In this document: one piece after another, positions 1 through 6,934 of the stretch
Position numbering within the stretch: position 1 is the first letter of the stretch
Layout of the letters: every line of letters begins with the position of its first letter
Assembly (NCBI GenBank): GCA_022702195.1
Contig: JAKONB010000086.1
Coordinates: 1-10,631 of the forward strand
Reading direction: 5' to 3'
Length of the DNA: 10,631 nt
From: Beijerinckiaceae bacterium
GTDB lineage: Bacteria; Pseudomonadota; Alphaproteobacteria; Rhizobiales; Beijerinckiaceae
Program-made: the position numbers and the translations under genes
Notes under the pieces: model-generated
What the model was told of the DNA's origin: nothing
Seen by the model: the letters and a program-made list of their open reading frames with translations, nothing else
The model's database searches: none

Positions 1-1
1 G

Positions 2-964
2 GACGAGATCGGCGACATCGCCCGTGCGGTGGTGACGATCCGCGACATGTCGCTGACGGAAGCCGCCCGGCAACTCGAGACCACCGAGGCCGAACGCCTC
101 CGCGCGGAGCAGGCGCGGCGCGCGTTGCTCCGCGAACTCGCCGACAGGTTCGAAACCTCCGTCGGCGGGATCGTCGCCCACGTTTCTCAAGCCGCGACGT
201 GCCTTCAGGCCTCGTCCGGCATGATGCGGTCGGCCGTGGAGGGCACCGCCCTGCGGTCCACCAGCGCGGCGCGGGCCGCATACCGGATGGCCGCGAATGT
301 CGACACCGTGGCGGCGGCGGCCGGCGCGCTCGGCGCGACGGCGGGCGAGATCGGCCGGCAGGTCGTGCAGGCCACCGGGATGTCGTCCGCCGCCGTGCAG
401 GCCGCCTCCCGCACGGGGGAGACCATGGCAGCCTTATCCGCCACCGCGACCCGGATCGGCGACGTGATCGGCCTGGTCTCGACCATCGCCGGGCAGACGA
501 ATCTGCTGGCGCTGAACGCCACCATCGAGGCGGCTCGGGCCGGTGAGGCAGGCCGCGGCTTCGCGGTGGTAGCCACGGAGGTGAAGGAACTGGCTTCGCA
601 GACGGCCAGGGCCACCGAGGAGATCGGCCAGCAAATCGGGGCGATCCAAACGGCGACCCGTGGCGCCGCGCAGGCGATCCACGACATCACGGCGCAGATC
701 GAGGCGATGAGCGGAGTGACGACGGGGATCGCCGGCGCGGTGGAGGACCAGGGCGTCACCACGCGGGAGATCGTGCACAGCATGTCCGAGGCTTCGGCCG
801 GTGCCGGCCAGGTGACCACCGACATCTCCGAGGTCGCCCGGTCGGCGGAAGACGCCGGTCGAACCGCTCAGGCCGTCGCGACCGCCGCCGACGCCCTGGC
901 CGGCCAGTCGCGCACTCTGCATGCGGAGATCGAACAATTTCTGCGCGATGTGCGAGCCGCGTGA
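2..964 (+). CDS. Methyl-accepting chemotaxis protein, 3' part (5' end outside the window)
   Basis: This is the cytoplasmic half of a chemoreceptor, which would relay ligand signals through CheW/CheA to the flagellar motor. The frame is open from base 2. The first residues read DEIGDIARAV, the usual end of a HAMP domain, so the ATG at 47 and the GTGs near 30 are internal and the true start lies upstream. A charged helical linker (about 60-150) follows, then the MCP signalling domain. The conserved hairpin tip is clear at about 480-590, with GQTNLLALNATIEAARAGE followed by GRGFAVVATEVKELA. The C-terminus ends FLRDVRAA, with no NWETF-type pentapeptide for CheR/CheB tethering. Sensor domain and membrane helices are not in the window, so the ligand cannot be inferred. 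It ends with TGA at 962-964, and the next gene starts 139 bases on. Family assignment is secure. Confidence 0.95.
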   Translation, partial: DEIGDIARAVVTIRDMSLTEAARQLETTEAERLRAEQARRALLRELADRFETSVGGIVAHVSQAATCLQASSGMMRSAVEGTALRSTSAARAAYRMAANVDTVAAAAGALGATAGEIGRQVVQATGMSSAAVQAASRTGETMAALSATATRIGDVIGLVSTIAGQTNLLALNATIEAARAGEAGRGFAVVATEVKELASQTARATEEIGQQIGAIQTATRGAAQAIHDITAQIEAMSGVTTGIAGAVEDQGVTTREIVHSMSEASAGAGQVTTDISEVARSAEDAGRTAQAVATAADALAGQSRTLHAEIEQFLRDVRAA

Positions 965-1091
965 GCGCCTCGCAGGTCCGATGAGCGACCGCGCGCCGCC
1001 TGCGCCGAGCGTGACGCGACCATCGGGGATCAGACCGCAAGGAACGGGATGCCGGCCGGCCAAGCCTGGCGCTAAATCGGGATCGCCCTCC

Positions 1092-1096
1092 AGGAG
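1092..1096 (+). promoter_or_regulatory. Ribosome binding site that sets the EamA permease start
   Basis: AGGAG lies 7 bases before the ATG at 1104. An in-frame ATG at 981 has only a weak AGG before it and would add a Pro/Arg/Gly-rich 41-residue leader unlike any membrane transporter N-terminus, so 1104 is preferred. Confidence 0.65.
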
Positions 1097-1103
1097 ATCC
1101 ACC

Positions 1104-2054
1104 ATGCCACCCGCCGTGAACCGTCCGATGTCCGCGCCCGAATGGGCGATGCTGATCTGCCTGTCCGTGTTGTGGGGCGGATCGTTCTTCTTCACCGGTC
1201 TGGCGCTCTCCGGCCTGCCACCCCTCACCCTCGTCGTCCTGCGCGTCGGGCTGGCCGCGTTGATCCTTCAGCTCGTCCTGCCGTTGGCCGGACTGCGCCT
1301 GCCCCGTGACCACCGTGTCTGGGGGGCCTTCTTCGGCATGGGCGTTCTGAACAACGCCGTCCCCTTCTGCCTCATCGTCTGGGGCCAGACGCACATCGCC
1401 TCGGGGCTCGCCTCGATCCTCAACGCCACGACGCCGCTCTTTACCGTTCTGCTCGCCCATCTGCTCACCGCCGACGAGCGGATGACCGGCAACCGCCTCG
1501 TCGGCGTGCTGGTCGGCTTCCTGGGCGTCGCCGTCATGGTCGGTCCCGCCGCGCTCGTCGGTGCGGGCGACGACCTGCTGGCGCAGTTCGCCGTGCTCGG
1601 CGCGGCCCTGTCCTACGCCTGCGCCGGCCTCTTCGGCCGGCGATTCCGGCGCATGAACGTTGCGCCGCTCGCGACGGCGGCCGGGCAATTGACAGCGTCG
1701 GCGCTGCTGCTCCTGCCACTCGCGATCCTGGTGGACCGGCCCTGGACCCTGCCGATGCCGAGCGCGTCCGTCGGAAGCGCGGTCCTGGGTCTGGCGATGC
1801 TGTCTACCGCGCTCGCCTACGTGCTCTATTTTCGCATTCTGGCGCGGGCGGGAGCGACCAACCTCGCCCTCGTCACCTTCCTCATCCCCTTCTCGGCGAT
1901 CCTGCTCGGCGTCCTGGTGTTGGGCGAGCGCCTCGCCCCCCGACATGTCCCCGGGATGATCCTCATCGGGTGCGGGCTCGCTTCCATCGACGGTCGCCTC
2001 CTGCGCCGCATCGGAGCGCGGCGCACCACGGCACCCGAGAGGTATCAGGGATGA
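1104..2054 (+). CDS. EamA/DMT-family (RhaT-like) inner-membrane permease
   Basis: This is a 316-residue drug/metabolite transporter superfamily protein, the usual length for a ten-helix EamA permease. Two EamA repeats are visible. The first (about 13-147) opens with LSVLWGGSFFFTG, carries the VLRVGLAALIL helix, then GVLNNAVPFCLIVWGQTHIA and ILNATTPLFTVLLA, and ends at GVAVMVG. The second (about 160-293) includes GAALSYACAGLFGRRF, TALAYVLYFRILARAGAT and the terminal LVLGERLAP plus a GMILIGCGLA helix. Residues 297-316 form a basic cytoplasmic tail. Family members export amino acids, nucleobases or other metabolites by proton antiport, but nothing here indicates the substrate. It is 139 bases downstream of the chemoreceptor and convergent with the split-barrel gene. 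A later ATG at 1128 is possible. The family call is secure; the function is not. Confidence 0.9.
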   Translation: MPPAVNRPMSAPEWAMLICLSVLWGGSFFFTGLALSGLPPLTLVVLRVGLAALILQLVLPLAGLRLPRDHRVWGAFFGMGVLNNAVPFCLIVWGQTHIASGLASILNATTPLFTVLLAHLLTADERMTGNRLVGVLVGFLGVAVMVGPAALVGAGDDLLAQFAVLGAALSYACAGLFGRRFRRMNVAPLATAAGQLTASALLLLPLAILVDRPWTLPMPSASVGSAVLGLAMLSTALAYVLYFRILARAGATNLALVTFLIPFSAILLGVLVLGERLAPRHVPGMILIGCGLASIDGRLLRRIGARRTTAPERYQG

Positions 2055-2083
2055 GACATCTGACGCATCGTCTTGTCCGGAAA

Positions 2084-2103
2084 GCCGGAGACCGCCATCC
2101 GGC
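2084..2103. terminator. Possible bidirectional hairpin between convergent genes
   Basis: GCCGGA (2084-2089) and TCCGGC (2098-2103) form a perfect 6-base stem with an 8-base loop in the 56-base gap between two convergent stop codons. An overlapping 5-base stem (TCCGG 2076-2080, CCGGA 2085-2089) competes with it. Neither strand has a T-run after the stem, so intrinsic termination would be weak. The placement is the main support. Confidence 0.25.
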
Positions 2104-2110
2104 AGGAAGC

Positions 2111-2914
2111 TCAGGCGGTCGGCTGGCGCGCCTGGGCCGCCATCGCCACCAGGATCTTGCGCAGGGCGGCCATCTCCCGCACCGGCTCGGGGTAGAGCAC
2201 CCGGGCGGTGCGATCTCCAGCCATCAGGTCCAGTCCCTCCGGGTCGAGGCCGGTGAGGCGCCAGGGGCCGGGCTCGGCGCCAGAGGCCATGGCGTAGAGC
2301 GCCAGCGCATCGGCATGGTCGGCATTCATGTGCTCCACCGCGCCGCGCTCGCCGGCCACCAGCGTCTCCACCCCGGCGAGGTCAAGGCGCAGCTCGCCGG
2401 CGGTCAGCACGGCCGCCTTCGCGAAGCCGCCATTAAGGTGGCCCGCCTTCGGCTCTAGGACGAAGAACCCGAAATCCGGGAAATCGGCGTAGAGCTTAGC
2501 CTTGGGATGGCGGGCGATGAAGCGCTCACGGATGCGGAGCTCGCCTGTCTCCGCCACCTGTCCCGTCACCGTGAGACGCGGATGGGCGAGCGGGTCGCCC
2601 TTGCCGCCGGCGCTGAACAGCAGTGAAGCACGCGGGTCCGCCAGCAGGTTACGGGTATGGGCGGAGAGGCGCGACAGCAGCATCAGCGGCGTGCCGTCGA
2701 CATCGGTGGCGATGGTCACCAGCGAGACGAAAGGCGTGCCGTCCTGCGGATCGAGCGTCGCCAGGGCGCCCGAGCGGATCGTCCGAAGCAGGTGACGGGC
2801 GAGACCGATCGCGTCGAACGGCGCCTCGGATGCCGGCAACGGCACCGCCGGCCCGCGTGGGGCGCCTCCCTGGGGGGACTCCGTTGCGCCGGGTGCCGTC
2901 TCATCATCCGCCAT
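2111..2914 (-). CDS. HugZ-like pyridoxamine 5'-phosphate oxidase-family FMN/heme-binding protein with DUF2470 domain
   Basis: From the ATG at 2914 the product is 267 residues. After a disordered Pro/Gly/Glu-rich leader (1-30), a split-barrel flavin-binding domain covers about 33-170. It includes HLLRTIRSGALATLD, PFVSLVTIATDVDGTPLMLLSRLSAHTRNL and a GHLNGGFAKA segment typical of the HugZ/HutZ group. A second domain (about 185-262) has the EHMNADHADALALYA signature of DUF2470, the region that supplies histidines near bound heme in characterised relatives. Those relatives bind heme or FMN and take part in heme use or redox housekeeping; the role here is inferred from family only. The frame stays open to a start at 3046, but 2914 has a good ribosome site, and the extension would contain a TATAAA element. 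The gene diverges from chvI and has no visible heme-transport neighbours. Confidence 0.8.
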   Translation of the reverse strand: MADDETAPGATESPQGGAPRGPAVPLPASEAPFDAIGLARHLLRTIRSGALATLDPQDGTPFVSLVTIATDVDGTPLMLLSRLSAHTRNLLADPRASLLFSAGGKGDPLAHPRLTVTGQVAETGELRIRERFIARHPKAKLYADFPDFGFFVLEPKAGHLNGGFAKAAVLTAGELRLDLAGVETLVAGERGAVEHMNADHADALALYAMASGAEPGPWRLTGLDPEGLDLMAGDRTARVLYPEPVREMAALRKILVAMAAQARQPTA

Positions 2915-3177
2915 GGGTCGCTCCGCCTCATCTCCGGACCCGGAGCCGCCTTCGCTCAGGTGCCGTTCAGTGCCCGATTTATAGGGGTGAAACGGCTTGG
3001 TCGCGAGGGCGTTCGAGTGCGGCCGATGGGCTTCAGTCAAGCGCAATCCGGCCGGTCGACGAAGGAAGCTCGCTTTTTCAGCACATTGGCTTTACACAGC
3101 CTGACTCTCCGCGCGAACGCGGCCCGCTCCGATGCGGCCGCCAGCGCGTTTTGCCGGCCTCCATCTGTCCGGGGGTG

Positions 3178-3221
3178 GGATGCGGAGATGCGGGCGTCAC
3201 ACCGCCCGCAGGGCCGCATCC
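3178..3221 (+). promoter_or_regulatory. Two-tier leader hairpin upstream of chvI
   Basis: GGATGCGG (3178-3185) pairs perfectly with CCGCATCC (3214-3221). Inside it TGCGGGCG (3189-3196) pairs perfectly with CGCCCGCA (3203-3210). The stems are separated by a symmetric 3-by-3 internal loop and capped by TCACAC. The structure ends 6 bases before the chvI ribosome site. No T-run follows, so it is unlikely to be a plain terminator. The pairing is read directly from the sequence; a role in chvI translation, mRNA stability or as a DNA operator is inference. Confidence 0.5.
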
Positions 3222-3227
3222 GAGCAT

Positions 3228-3233
3228 TAAGGA
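3228..3233 (+). promoter_or_regulatory. chvI ribosome binding site
   Basis: TAAGGA lies 6 bases before the ATG at 3240. It is a near-consensus Shine-Dalgarno sequence, one of the strongest in the window, and fixes the chvI start. Confidence 0.75.
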
Positions 3234-3239
3234 ACGCGC

Positions 3240-3950
3240 ATGCCAACCATCGCCCTCGTGGACGACGATCGAAACATCCTCACCTCGGTCTCCATCGCGT
3301 TGGAGACGGAAGGGTATCGCATCCAAACCTATACCGACGGCGCCTCCGCCCTGGACGGGCTGAAGCATTCCCCGCCGGATCTCGCGATCTTCGACATCAA
3401 GATGCCGCGCATGGATGGGATGGAGCTTCTGCGACGTCTGCGGCAGAAATCGGACCTGCCGGTGATCTTCCTCACCTCGAAGGACGAGGAGATCGACGAA
3501 TTGTTCGGCCTGAAGATGGGGGCCGACGACTTCATCCATAAGCCGTTCTCGCAGCGTCTGCTCGTGGAGCGGGTGAAGGCGGTCCTGCGCCGCTTCGCTC
3601 CCAAGGACGGTCCGGGCGCCCCCGCCCGCGAGGCCGATGCCGCCGCCCGCTCCCTTGAGCGTGGCCTGCTGATGATGGACCCCGAGCGACACACTTGCAC
3701 CTGGAAGGGGGAACCCGTGACCCTGACGGTGACGGAATTCCTGATCCTCCAGGCGCTCGCCCACCGCCCCGGCGTCGTGAAGAGCCGCAACGCCCTGATG
3801 GATGCGGCCTACGACGATCAGGTCTATGTCGACGACCGGACCATCGACAGCCACATCAAGCGGCTGCGCAAGAAGTTCAAGGTGACCGATACCAGCTTCG
3901 ACATGATCGAAACGCTGTACGGCGTCGGCTATCGCTTCAAGGAAGGCTGA
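3240..3950 (+). CDS. chvI: ChvI-type two-component response regulator (OmpR/PhoB family)
   Basis: This 236-residue DNA-binding regulator is the partner of the ChvG kinase encoded next. The receiver domain (about 2-118) has the acidic pocket D8/D9, the phospho-acceptor D52 in DLAIFDIKMPRMDG, the switch Thr/Ser at 79-80 in IFLTSKDEEID, and K101 in DDFIHKPFSQRLL. The TSKDEEIDELFGLKMGADDFIHKP stretch, in parts, is characteristic of ChvI. A winged-helix output domain follows (about 140-234), with LTVTEFLILQALA, VYVDDRTIDSHIKRLRKKF and the ending YGVGYRF. In rhizobia, Agrobacterium and Brucella, the ChvG-ChvI pair controls envelope, exopolysaccharide, acid-stress and host-association genes. Here it heads the chvI-chvG-hprK-manX-ptsH cluster, with a strong ribosome site and a structured leader. 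Confident by sequence and context. Confidence 0.95.
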   Translation: MPTIALVDDDRNILTSVSIALETEGYRIQTYTDGASALDGLKHSPPDLAIFDIKMPRMDGMELLRRLRQKSDLPVIFLTSKDEEIDELFGLKMGADDFIHKPFSQRLLVERVKAVLRRFAPKDGPGAPAREADAAARSLERGLLMMDPERHTCTWKGEPVTLTVTEFLILQALAHRPGVVKSRNALMDAAYDDQVYVDDRTIDSHIKRLRKKFKVTDTSFDMIETLYGVGYRFKEG

Positions 3951-3967
3951 GGGCGCACCTCGCGCCC
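3951..3967 (+). other. Intercistronic hairpin directly after the chvI stop
   Basis: GGGCGC (3951-3956) pairs with GCGCCC (3962-3967) across the 5-base loop ACCTC, starting at the base after the TGA. There is no T-run. It lies in the 52-base chvI-chvG gap and might stabilise the chvI mRNA end or lower kinase expression relative to the regulator. A 6-base GC stem can also arise by chance in such GC-rich DNA. Confidence 0.3.
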
Positions 3968-4002
3968 CGCTCTCCCTCCTGCCCTGCCAGTTTCGGACCA
4001 TC

Positions 4003-5760
4003 GTGGCCATTACCGACCAAGCCGAGATCAAGCCCCGCGGCATGCTGAACTGGCCGCGGACCCTGTGGCACGGCATCGGCCAACGCGCCTCGTCGAGTCT
4101 CACCCGCCGCATCGTGGTGCTGAACCTGGTCGGGCTCTTCGCCCTGCTGTTCGGCTTCCTTTATCTCAACCAGTTCCGGCAGGGGCTGATCCAGGCGCGG
4201 GTACAGAGCCTGCTGATCCAGGGCGAGATCATCGCCGGCGCCATCGCCTCCTCGGCTTCGGTGGATACGGGAACGATCCGGATCGATCCCGACAAGCTGT
4301 TGCAACTCCAGGCGGGCGAAGGCGAGGAGGCGCCCTCGCCCCTGGCTTTCTCGCTCAATCCCGAACGGGTGGCGCCGTTGCTGCGCCGCCTCATCACCCC
4401 CACGGGGAATCGCGCCCGCGTCTACGATCAGGATGGGGGCCTGCTCTTCGACACCCGCGCCCTCTCGGCGCGAGGCGATGCCGGGCGCGGCGAGCCGGCC
4501 CTCAAGCCGCGCAAGCACACAATCCTGGAGCAGATCTGGGACTTCGCTCAGGGGCGGGTTTTCGGCCTCGTCGGGACCCCGCGCAACGCACCCGTCGAGG
4601 AGGTCGGCCCGACGAGCGGCCACAGCCTGAAGGAAGTGCAGGTGGCCCTGGGCGGTGCCCGAGGCACCATCGTGCGCCGGAACGAGGTCGGCGAGACCAT
4701 CGTCTCAGTAGCGCTGCCGATCCAGCGCGGGGGAGACGTGCGCGGCGCGCTCATGCTGTCGACGCAGGGCGGCGACATCGACCGCGTCATTGCCTCGGAG
4801 CGCTTCGGCCTGCTCCAGGTCTTCCTCGTGGCCGCGGCGGTGATGCTGGTCCTGTCGATCCTGCTCGCCGGGGCCATCGCCGGCCCGGTGCGGCGCCTAG
4901 CCGACGCCGCCGAGAAGGTCCGGCTCGGCATCAAGACCCGGGAGGAAATCCCTGACTTCACCGGTCGCACCGACGAGATCGGCCACCTGTCCGGGGCGCT
5001 GCGCGACATGACCCAGGCGCTCTATCGCCGGATCGATGCCATCGAGAGCTTCGCGGCGGATGTCTCCCACGAACTGAAGAATCCGCTGACCTCCCTGCGC
5101 AGCGCAGTGGAGACCCTGCCGCTGGCCAGATCCGACGATTCGCGCGGCCGCCTGCTGGAGATCATCCAACACGACGTGAAGCGGCTCGACCGCCTGATCT
5201 CGGATATCTCTGACGCCTCGCGCCTCGATGCCGAGCTAGCCCGGGCGGAGGCCCGCAAGGTCGACATGCACAAGCTCATGACCACCGTGGTCTCGGTGGC
5301 CAACGAGCGGCGCCGGCCGAAGGATGCCCTGATCCAGCTCGACGTCGATGTCCCTCCGGGCGATCTCGACATCCCCTTCGCGATCTTCGGGCATGACAGC
5401 CGCCTCGGCCAGGTGGTGAACAACCTCCTGGACAATGCCCGCTCGTTCTCGCCCCCCGACGCCAAGGTTCGGGTCGCCCTCAGGCGCGTCCGCACGGATG
5501 TGGAACTCATCGTCGAGGACGAAGGTCCCGGCATTCCCGAGCACGCCCTAGAGCGGATCTTCGAGCGCTTCTACACCGACAGGCCGGAACAGGGCTTCGG
5601 CCAGAATTCCGGCCTCGGCCTCTCGATCTCACGGCAGATCGTCCAGGCCCATCGCGGGACGATCAGGGCCGAGAACCGTCCCGGTCCGGCGGATGAGGAC
5701 GGCGAGCCGACGGTGCGCGGCGCGCGGTTCATCGTCCGCCTCCCGGCGGTGAGCCGCTGA
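4003..5760 (+). CDS. chvG: ChvG-type sensor histidine kinase
   Basis: This 585-residue membrane kinase would phosphorylate ChvI. A short cytoplasmic N-terminus precedes TM1 (about 37-57, IVVLNLVGLFALLFGFLYL). A periplasmic sensor region (about 58-267) follows, of the stimulus-sensing type seen in ChvG/ExoS, then TM2 (about 268-294). A HAMP domain (about 290-345, with RTDEIGHLSGALRDM) leads to HisKA with phospho-acceptor H356 in VSHELKNPLTSLRSAVE. The ATPase domain shows the N box (N473-N478), the G1 box DEGPGIP (506-512), the F box (520-523) and the G2 box GLGLSISRQI (537-546). In Sinorhizobium the periplasmic ExoR protein inhibits this kinase; no such gene is in the window. The start is uncertain: the GTG at 4003 has only a weak GGA upstream, and an in-frame ATG at 4042 would remove 13 residues. 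It ends 26 bases before hprK. Confidence 0.95.
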   Translation: MAITDQAEIKPRGMLNWPRTLWHGIGQRASSSLTRRIVVLNLVGLFALLFGFLYLNQFRQGLIQARVQSLLIQGEIIAGAIASSASVDTGTIRIDPDKLLQLQAGEGEEAPSPLAFSLNPERVAPLLRRLITPTGNRARVYDQDGGLLFDTRALSARGDAGRGEPALKPRKHTILEQIWDFAQGRVFGLVGTPRNAPVEEVGPTSGHSLKEVQVALGGARGTIVRRNEVGETIVSVALPIQRGGDVRGALMLSTQGGDIDRVIASERFGLLQVFLVAAAVMLVLSILLAGAIAGPVRRLADAAEKVRLGIKTREEIPDFTGRTDEIGHLSGALRDMTQALYRRIDAIESFAADVSHELKNPLTSLRSAVETLPLARSDDSRGRLLEIIQHDVKRLDRLISDISDASRLDAELARAEARKVDMHKLMTTVVSVANERRRPKDALIQLDVDVPPGDLDIPFAIFGHDSRLGQVVNNLLDNARSFSPPDAKVRVALRRVRTDVELIVEDEGPGIPEHALERIFERFYTDRPEQGFGQNSGLGLSISRQIVQAHRGTIRAENRPGPADEDGEPTVRGARFIVRLPAVSR

Positions 5761-5786
5761 CGCGCTCCGGATCGTCGCGAGACCCG

Positions 5787-6308
5787 ATGCCCGATCCGAA
5801 CGCCCCCGGCGAGACGGCCCACGCCACCTGCATCGCCCTCGGCGAGGCTGGCCTGTTGATTCGGGGCGAGTCCGGTACCGGTAAATCGACTCTGGCCCTG
5901 CTCCTGCTCGATCGCGCCGATCTCATCGGCCTTCCGGCAGCGCTGGTGGGCGACGACCGAGTCCGCCTCATCCGCGAGGGAGGCGGTCTCACGGCGCAGC
6001 CACACCCAGCGCTCCAAGGTCGGATCGAGCTGCGCGGTGTTGGACTTTGCCGCATCCTGACAACCCGGGACCGCGTCGGCTTGGCGCTCGTGGTCGATCT
6101 CGTCAGCACGGTACCCCGTCTACCCGAGCCATCCCGCGACCCGGTCGAGATCCTCGGCCTGTCACTGCCGCGGCTGGTCCTTGATGGCGCGGTGCTTCGA
6201 AGCGGCCTCGCACCCCGCCTCGTCCTCGATGCCCTCGCGGGATGCACTGACGCGGCCTTCGGGACGCACCGAAAAATTCTCGCCCTGCCGTATGCCGCCC
6301 GACCGTAG
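5787..6308 (+). CDS. hprK: HPr kinase/phosphorylase, short alphaproteobacterial form
   Basis: This 173-residue protein corresponds to the C-terminal catalytic domain of HprK, the P-loop enzyme that phosphorylates a regulatory serine of HPr and can remove that phosphate. Walker A is GESGTGKS (27-34). D56-D57 in LVGDDRVRL match the catalytic acidic pair, and RIELRGVGL (79-87) is the HprK signature. The opening HATCIALGEAGLLIRG is typical of the alphaproteobacterial version. The long N-terminal domain of the roughly 310-residue Firmicutes enzyme is absent, which is normal in this class and not a truncation. All key motifs are intact. The ATG at 5787 is the only start that keeps the conserved opening without overlapping chvG. 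The substrate HPr is encoded two genes downstream. Regulation of HprK by metabolites cannot be read from the sequence. Confidence 0.93.
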   Translation: MPDPNAPGETAHATCIALGEAGLLIRGESGTGKSTLALLLLDRADLIGLPAALVGDDRVRLIREGGGLTAQPHPALQGRIELRGVGLCRILTTRDRVGLALVVDLVSTVPRLPEPSRDPVEILGLSLPRLVLDGAVLRSGLAPRLVLDALAGCTDAAFGTHRKILALPYAARP

Positions 6309-6330
6309 CATCCGCGCAACCACCATGGCA

Positions 6331-6367
6331 TGATGATGACGTTCGGGCGCGCAAAACGTCGCGATCA
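6331..6367. promoter_or_regulatory. Imperfect palindrome between hprK and manX
   Basis: TGAT-N3-GACGTT (6331-6343) is mirrored by AACGTC-N3-ATCA (6355-6367) across an 11-base spacer, giving 10 paired bases in two blocks with a 3-by-3 internal loop. It lies in the 125-base hprK-manX gap, the longest within the cluster. It could be an RNA hairpin or an operator for an internal promoter; no convincing promoter hexamers were found beside it. Confidence 0.3.
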
Positions 6368-6433
6368 CCTTGCGTTCGACCTTGCGCTGCACAAAATGGC
6401 GGCTCCGCTCACAAGGCGTTGGAACCCGCGTCG

Positions 6434-6835
6434 ATGATTGGAATGGTGCTCGTCACCCACGGGCTTTTGGCGACGGAGTTCAAGGCAGCCCTTGAACACG
6501 TCGTCGGCCCGCAAAAACAGATCGAGACCATCACGATCGGTCCCGAGGACGATATGGAGCTGCGGCGTTTGGACATCATGACCGCCGTGGGCCGGGTGAA
6601 TTCCGGCAAGGGCGTCGTCGTCCTCACCGACATGTTCGGTGGCACGCCCTCGAACCTCGCCTTGTCGTGTATGAACGGCGGTCAGGTGGAGGTGGTCGCC
6701 GGCATCAACCTGCCGATGCTGATCAAGCTTGCCAGCGTCCGCGATGCGGAGCCGCTGGGTGACGCCGTCCTGCACGCGCAGGAGGCGGGCCGGAAATATA
6801 TCAACGTCGCTTCGCGCGTCCTTGCCGGCAAATAG
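6434..6835 (+). CDS. manX: PTS EIIA component, mannose/fructose (EIIA-Man) type
   Basis: This 133-residue cytoplasmic phosphocarrier accepts phosphate from HPr at a histidine. The N-terminus MIGMVLVTHG places the phospho-acceptor at H9, as in EIIA-Man proteins. The rest of the fold is recognisable, with VVLTDMFGGTPSNLAL (the conserved TD-FGGTP loop), VEVVAGINLPMLIKL and a C-terminal helix. No EIIB, EIIC or EIID gene is nearby, so this is the regulatory rather than sugar-transporting version known from alphaproteobacteria, where it acts as an output of the PTS. A TTG at 6419 would add five residues. The ATG at 6434, with GGAA (6421-6424) upstream, gives the family-standard start. It may be called ptsM in some genera. 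It is 125 bases after hprK and about 100 bases before ptsH. Confidence 0.92.
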   Translation: MIGMVLVTHGLLATEFKAALEHVVGPQKQIETITIGPEDDMELRRLDIMTAVGRVNSGKGVVVLTDMFGGTPSNLALSCMNGGQVEVVAGINLPMLIKLASVRDAEPLGDAVLHAQEAGRKYINVASRVLAGK

Positions 6836-6934
6836 CCTTTCTTAGAACCCTTCTGGCGATTACAGGCAGTGAACGGCGACGCGCCGGCCGGGGCCGCGCG
6901 CGATGACGCGCCGAGCGAGGGATGGCGGACGCGC

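Larger units (their letters stand above)
2915..3239. promoter_or_regulatory. Divergent intergenic region between the HugZ-like gene and chvI
   Basis: These 325 bases must hold the promoters of both genes. On the minus strand GCGGAG (2926-2921) sits 6 bases before the HugZ-like ATG. A TATAAA (2983-2978, minus) lies 63 bases before that ATG and could be a -10 element, but no good -35 is correctly spaced. A minus-strand CTTGAC at 3041-3036, an alphaproteobacterial-type -35, has no matching -10. On the plus strand, an AT-richer stretch at 3070-3100 contains TTTACA (3091-3096), but no convincing -10 follows. The last part forms the chvI leader hairpin listed separately. No small gene with a convincing start and ribosome site was seen. 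Confidence 0.5.

Noticed and set aside
756..1946. 396-codon minus-strand frame rich in Gln/Glu/Arg/Gly
   Set aside because: It lies opposite the EamA permease and chemoreceptor genes, is low-complexity with no domain, and is a GC-bias mirror of real codons.
3084..3102. TTGGC-like element with a downstream GC, resembling a sigma-54 promoter
   Set aside because: The GG to GC spacing is 9 rather than 10 bases, and the -12 element does not match TTGC.
3078..4112. 344-codon minus-strand frame over chvI and its leader
   Set aside because: It is antisense to chvI, whose motifs are complete, and shows no coherent protein family.
5787..6308. hprK as a truncated pseudogene because it lacks the N-terminal domain
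   Set aside because: Short HprK proteins of this size are normal in alphaproteobacteria, and Walker A, the acidic pair and the signature motif are all intact.
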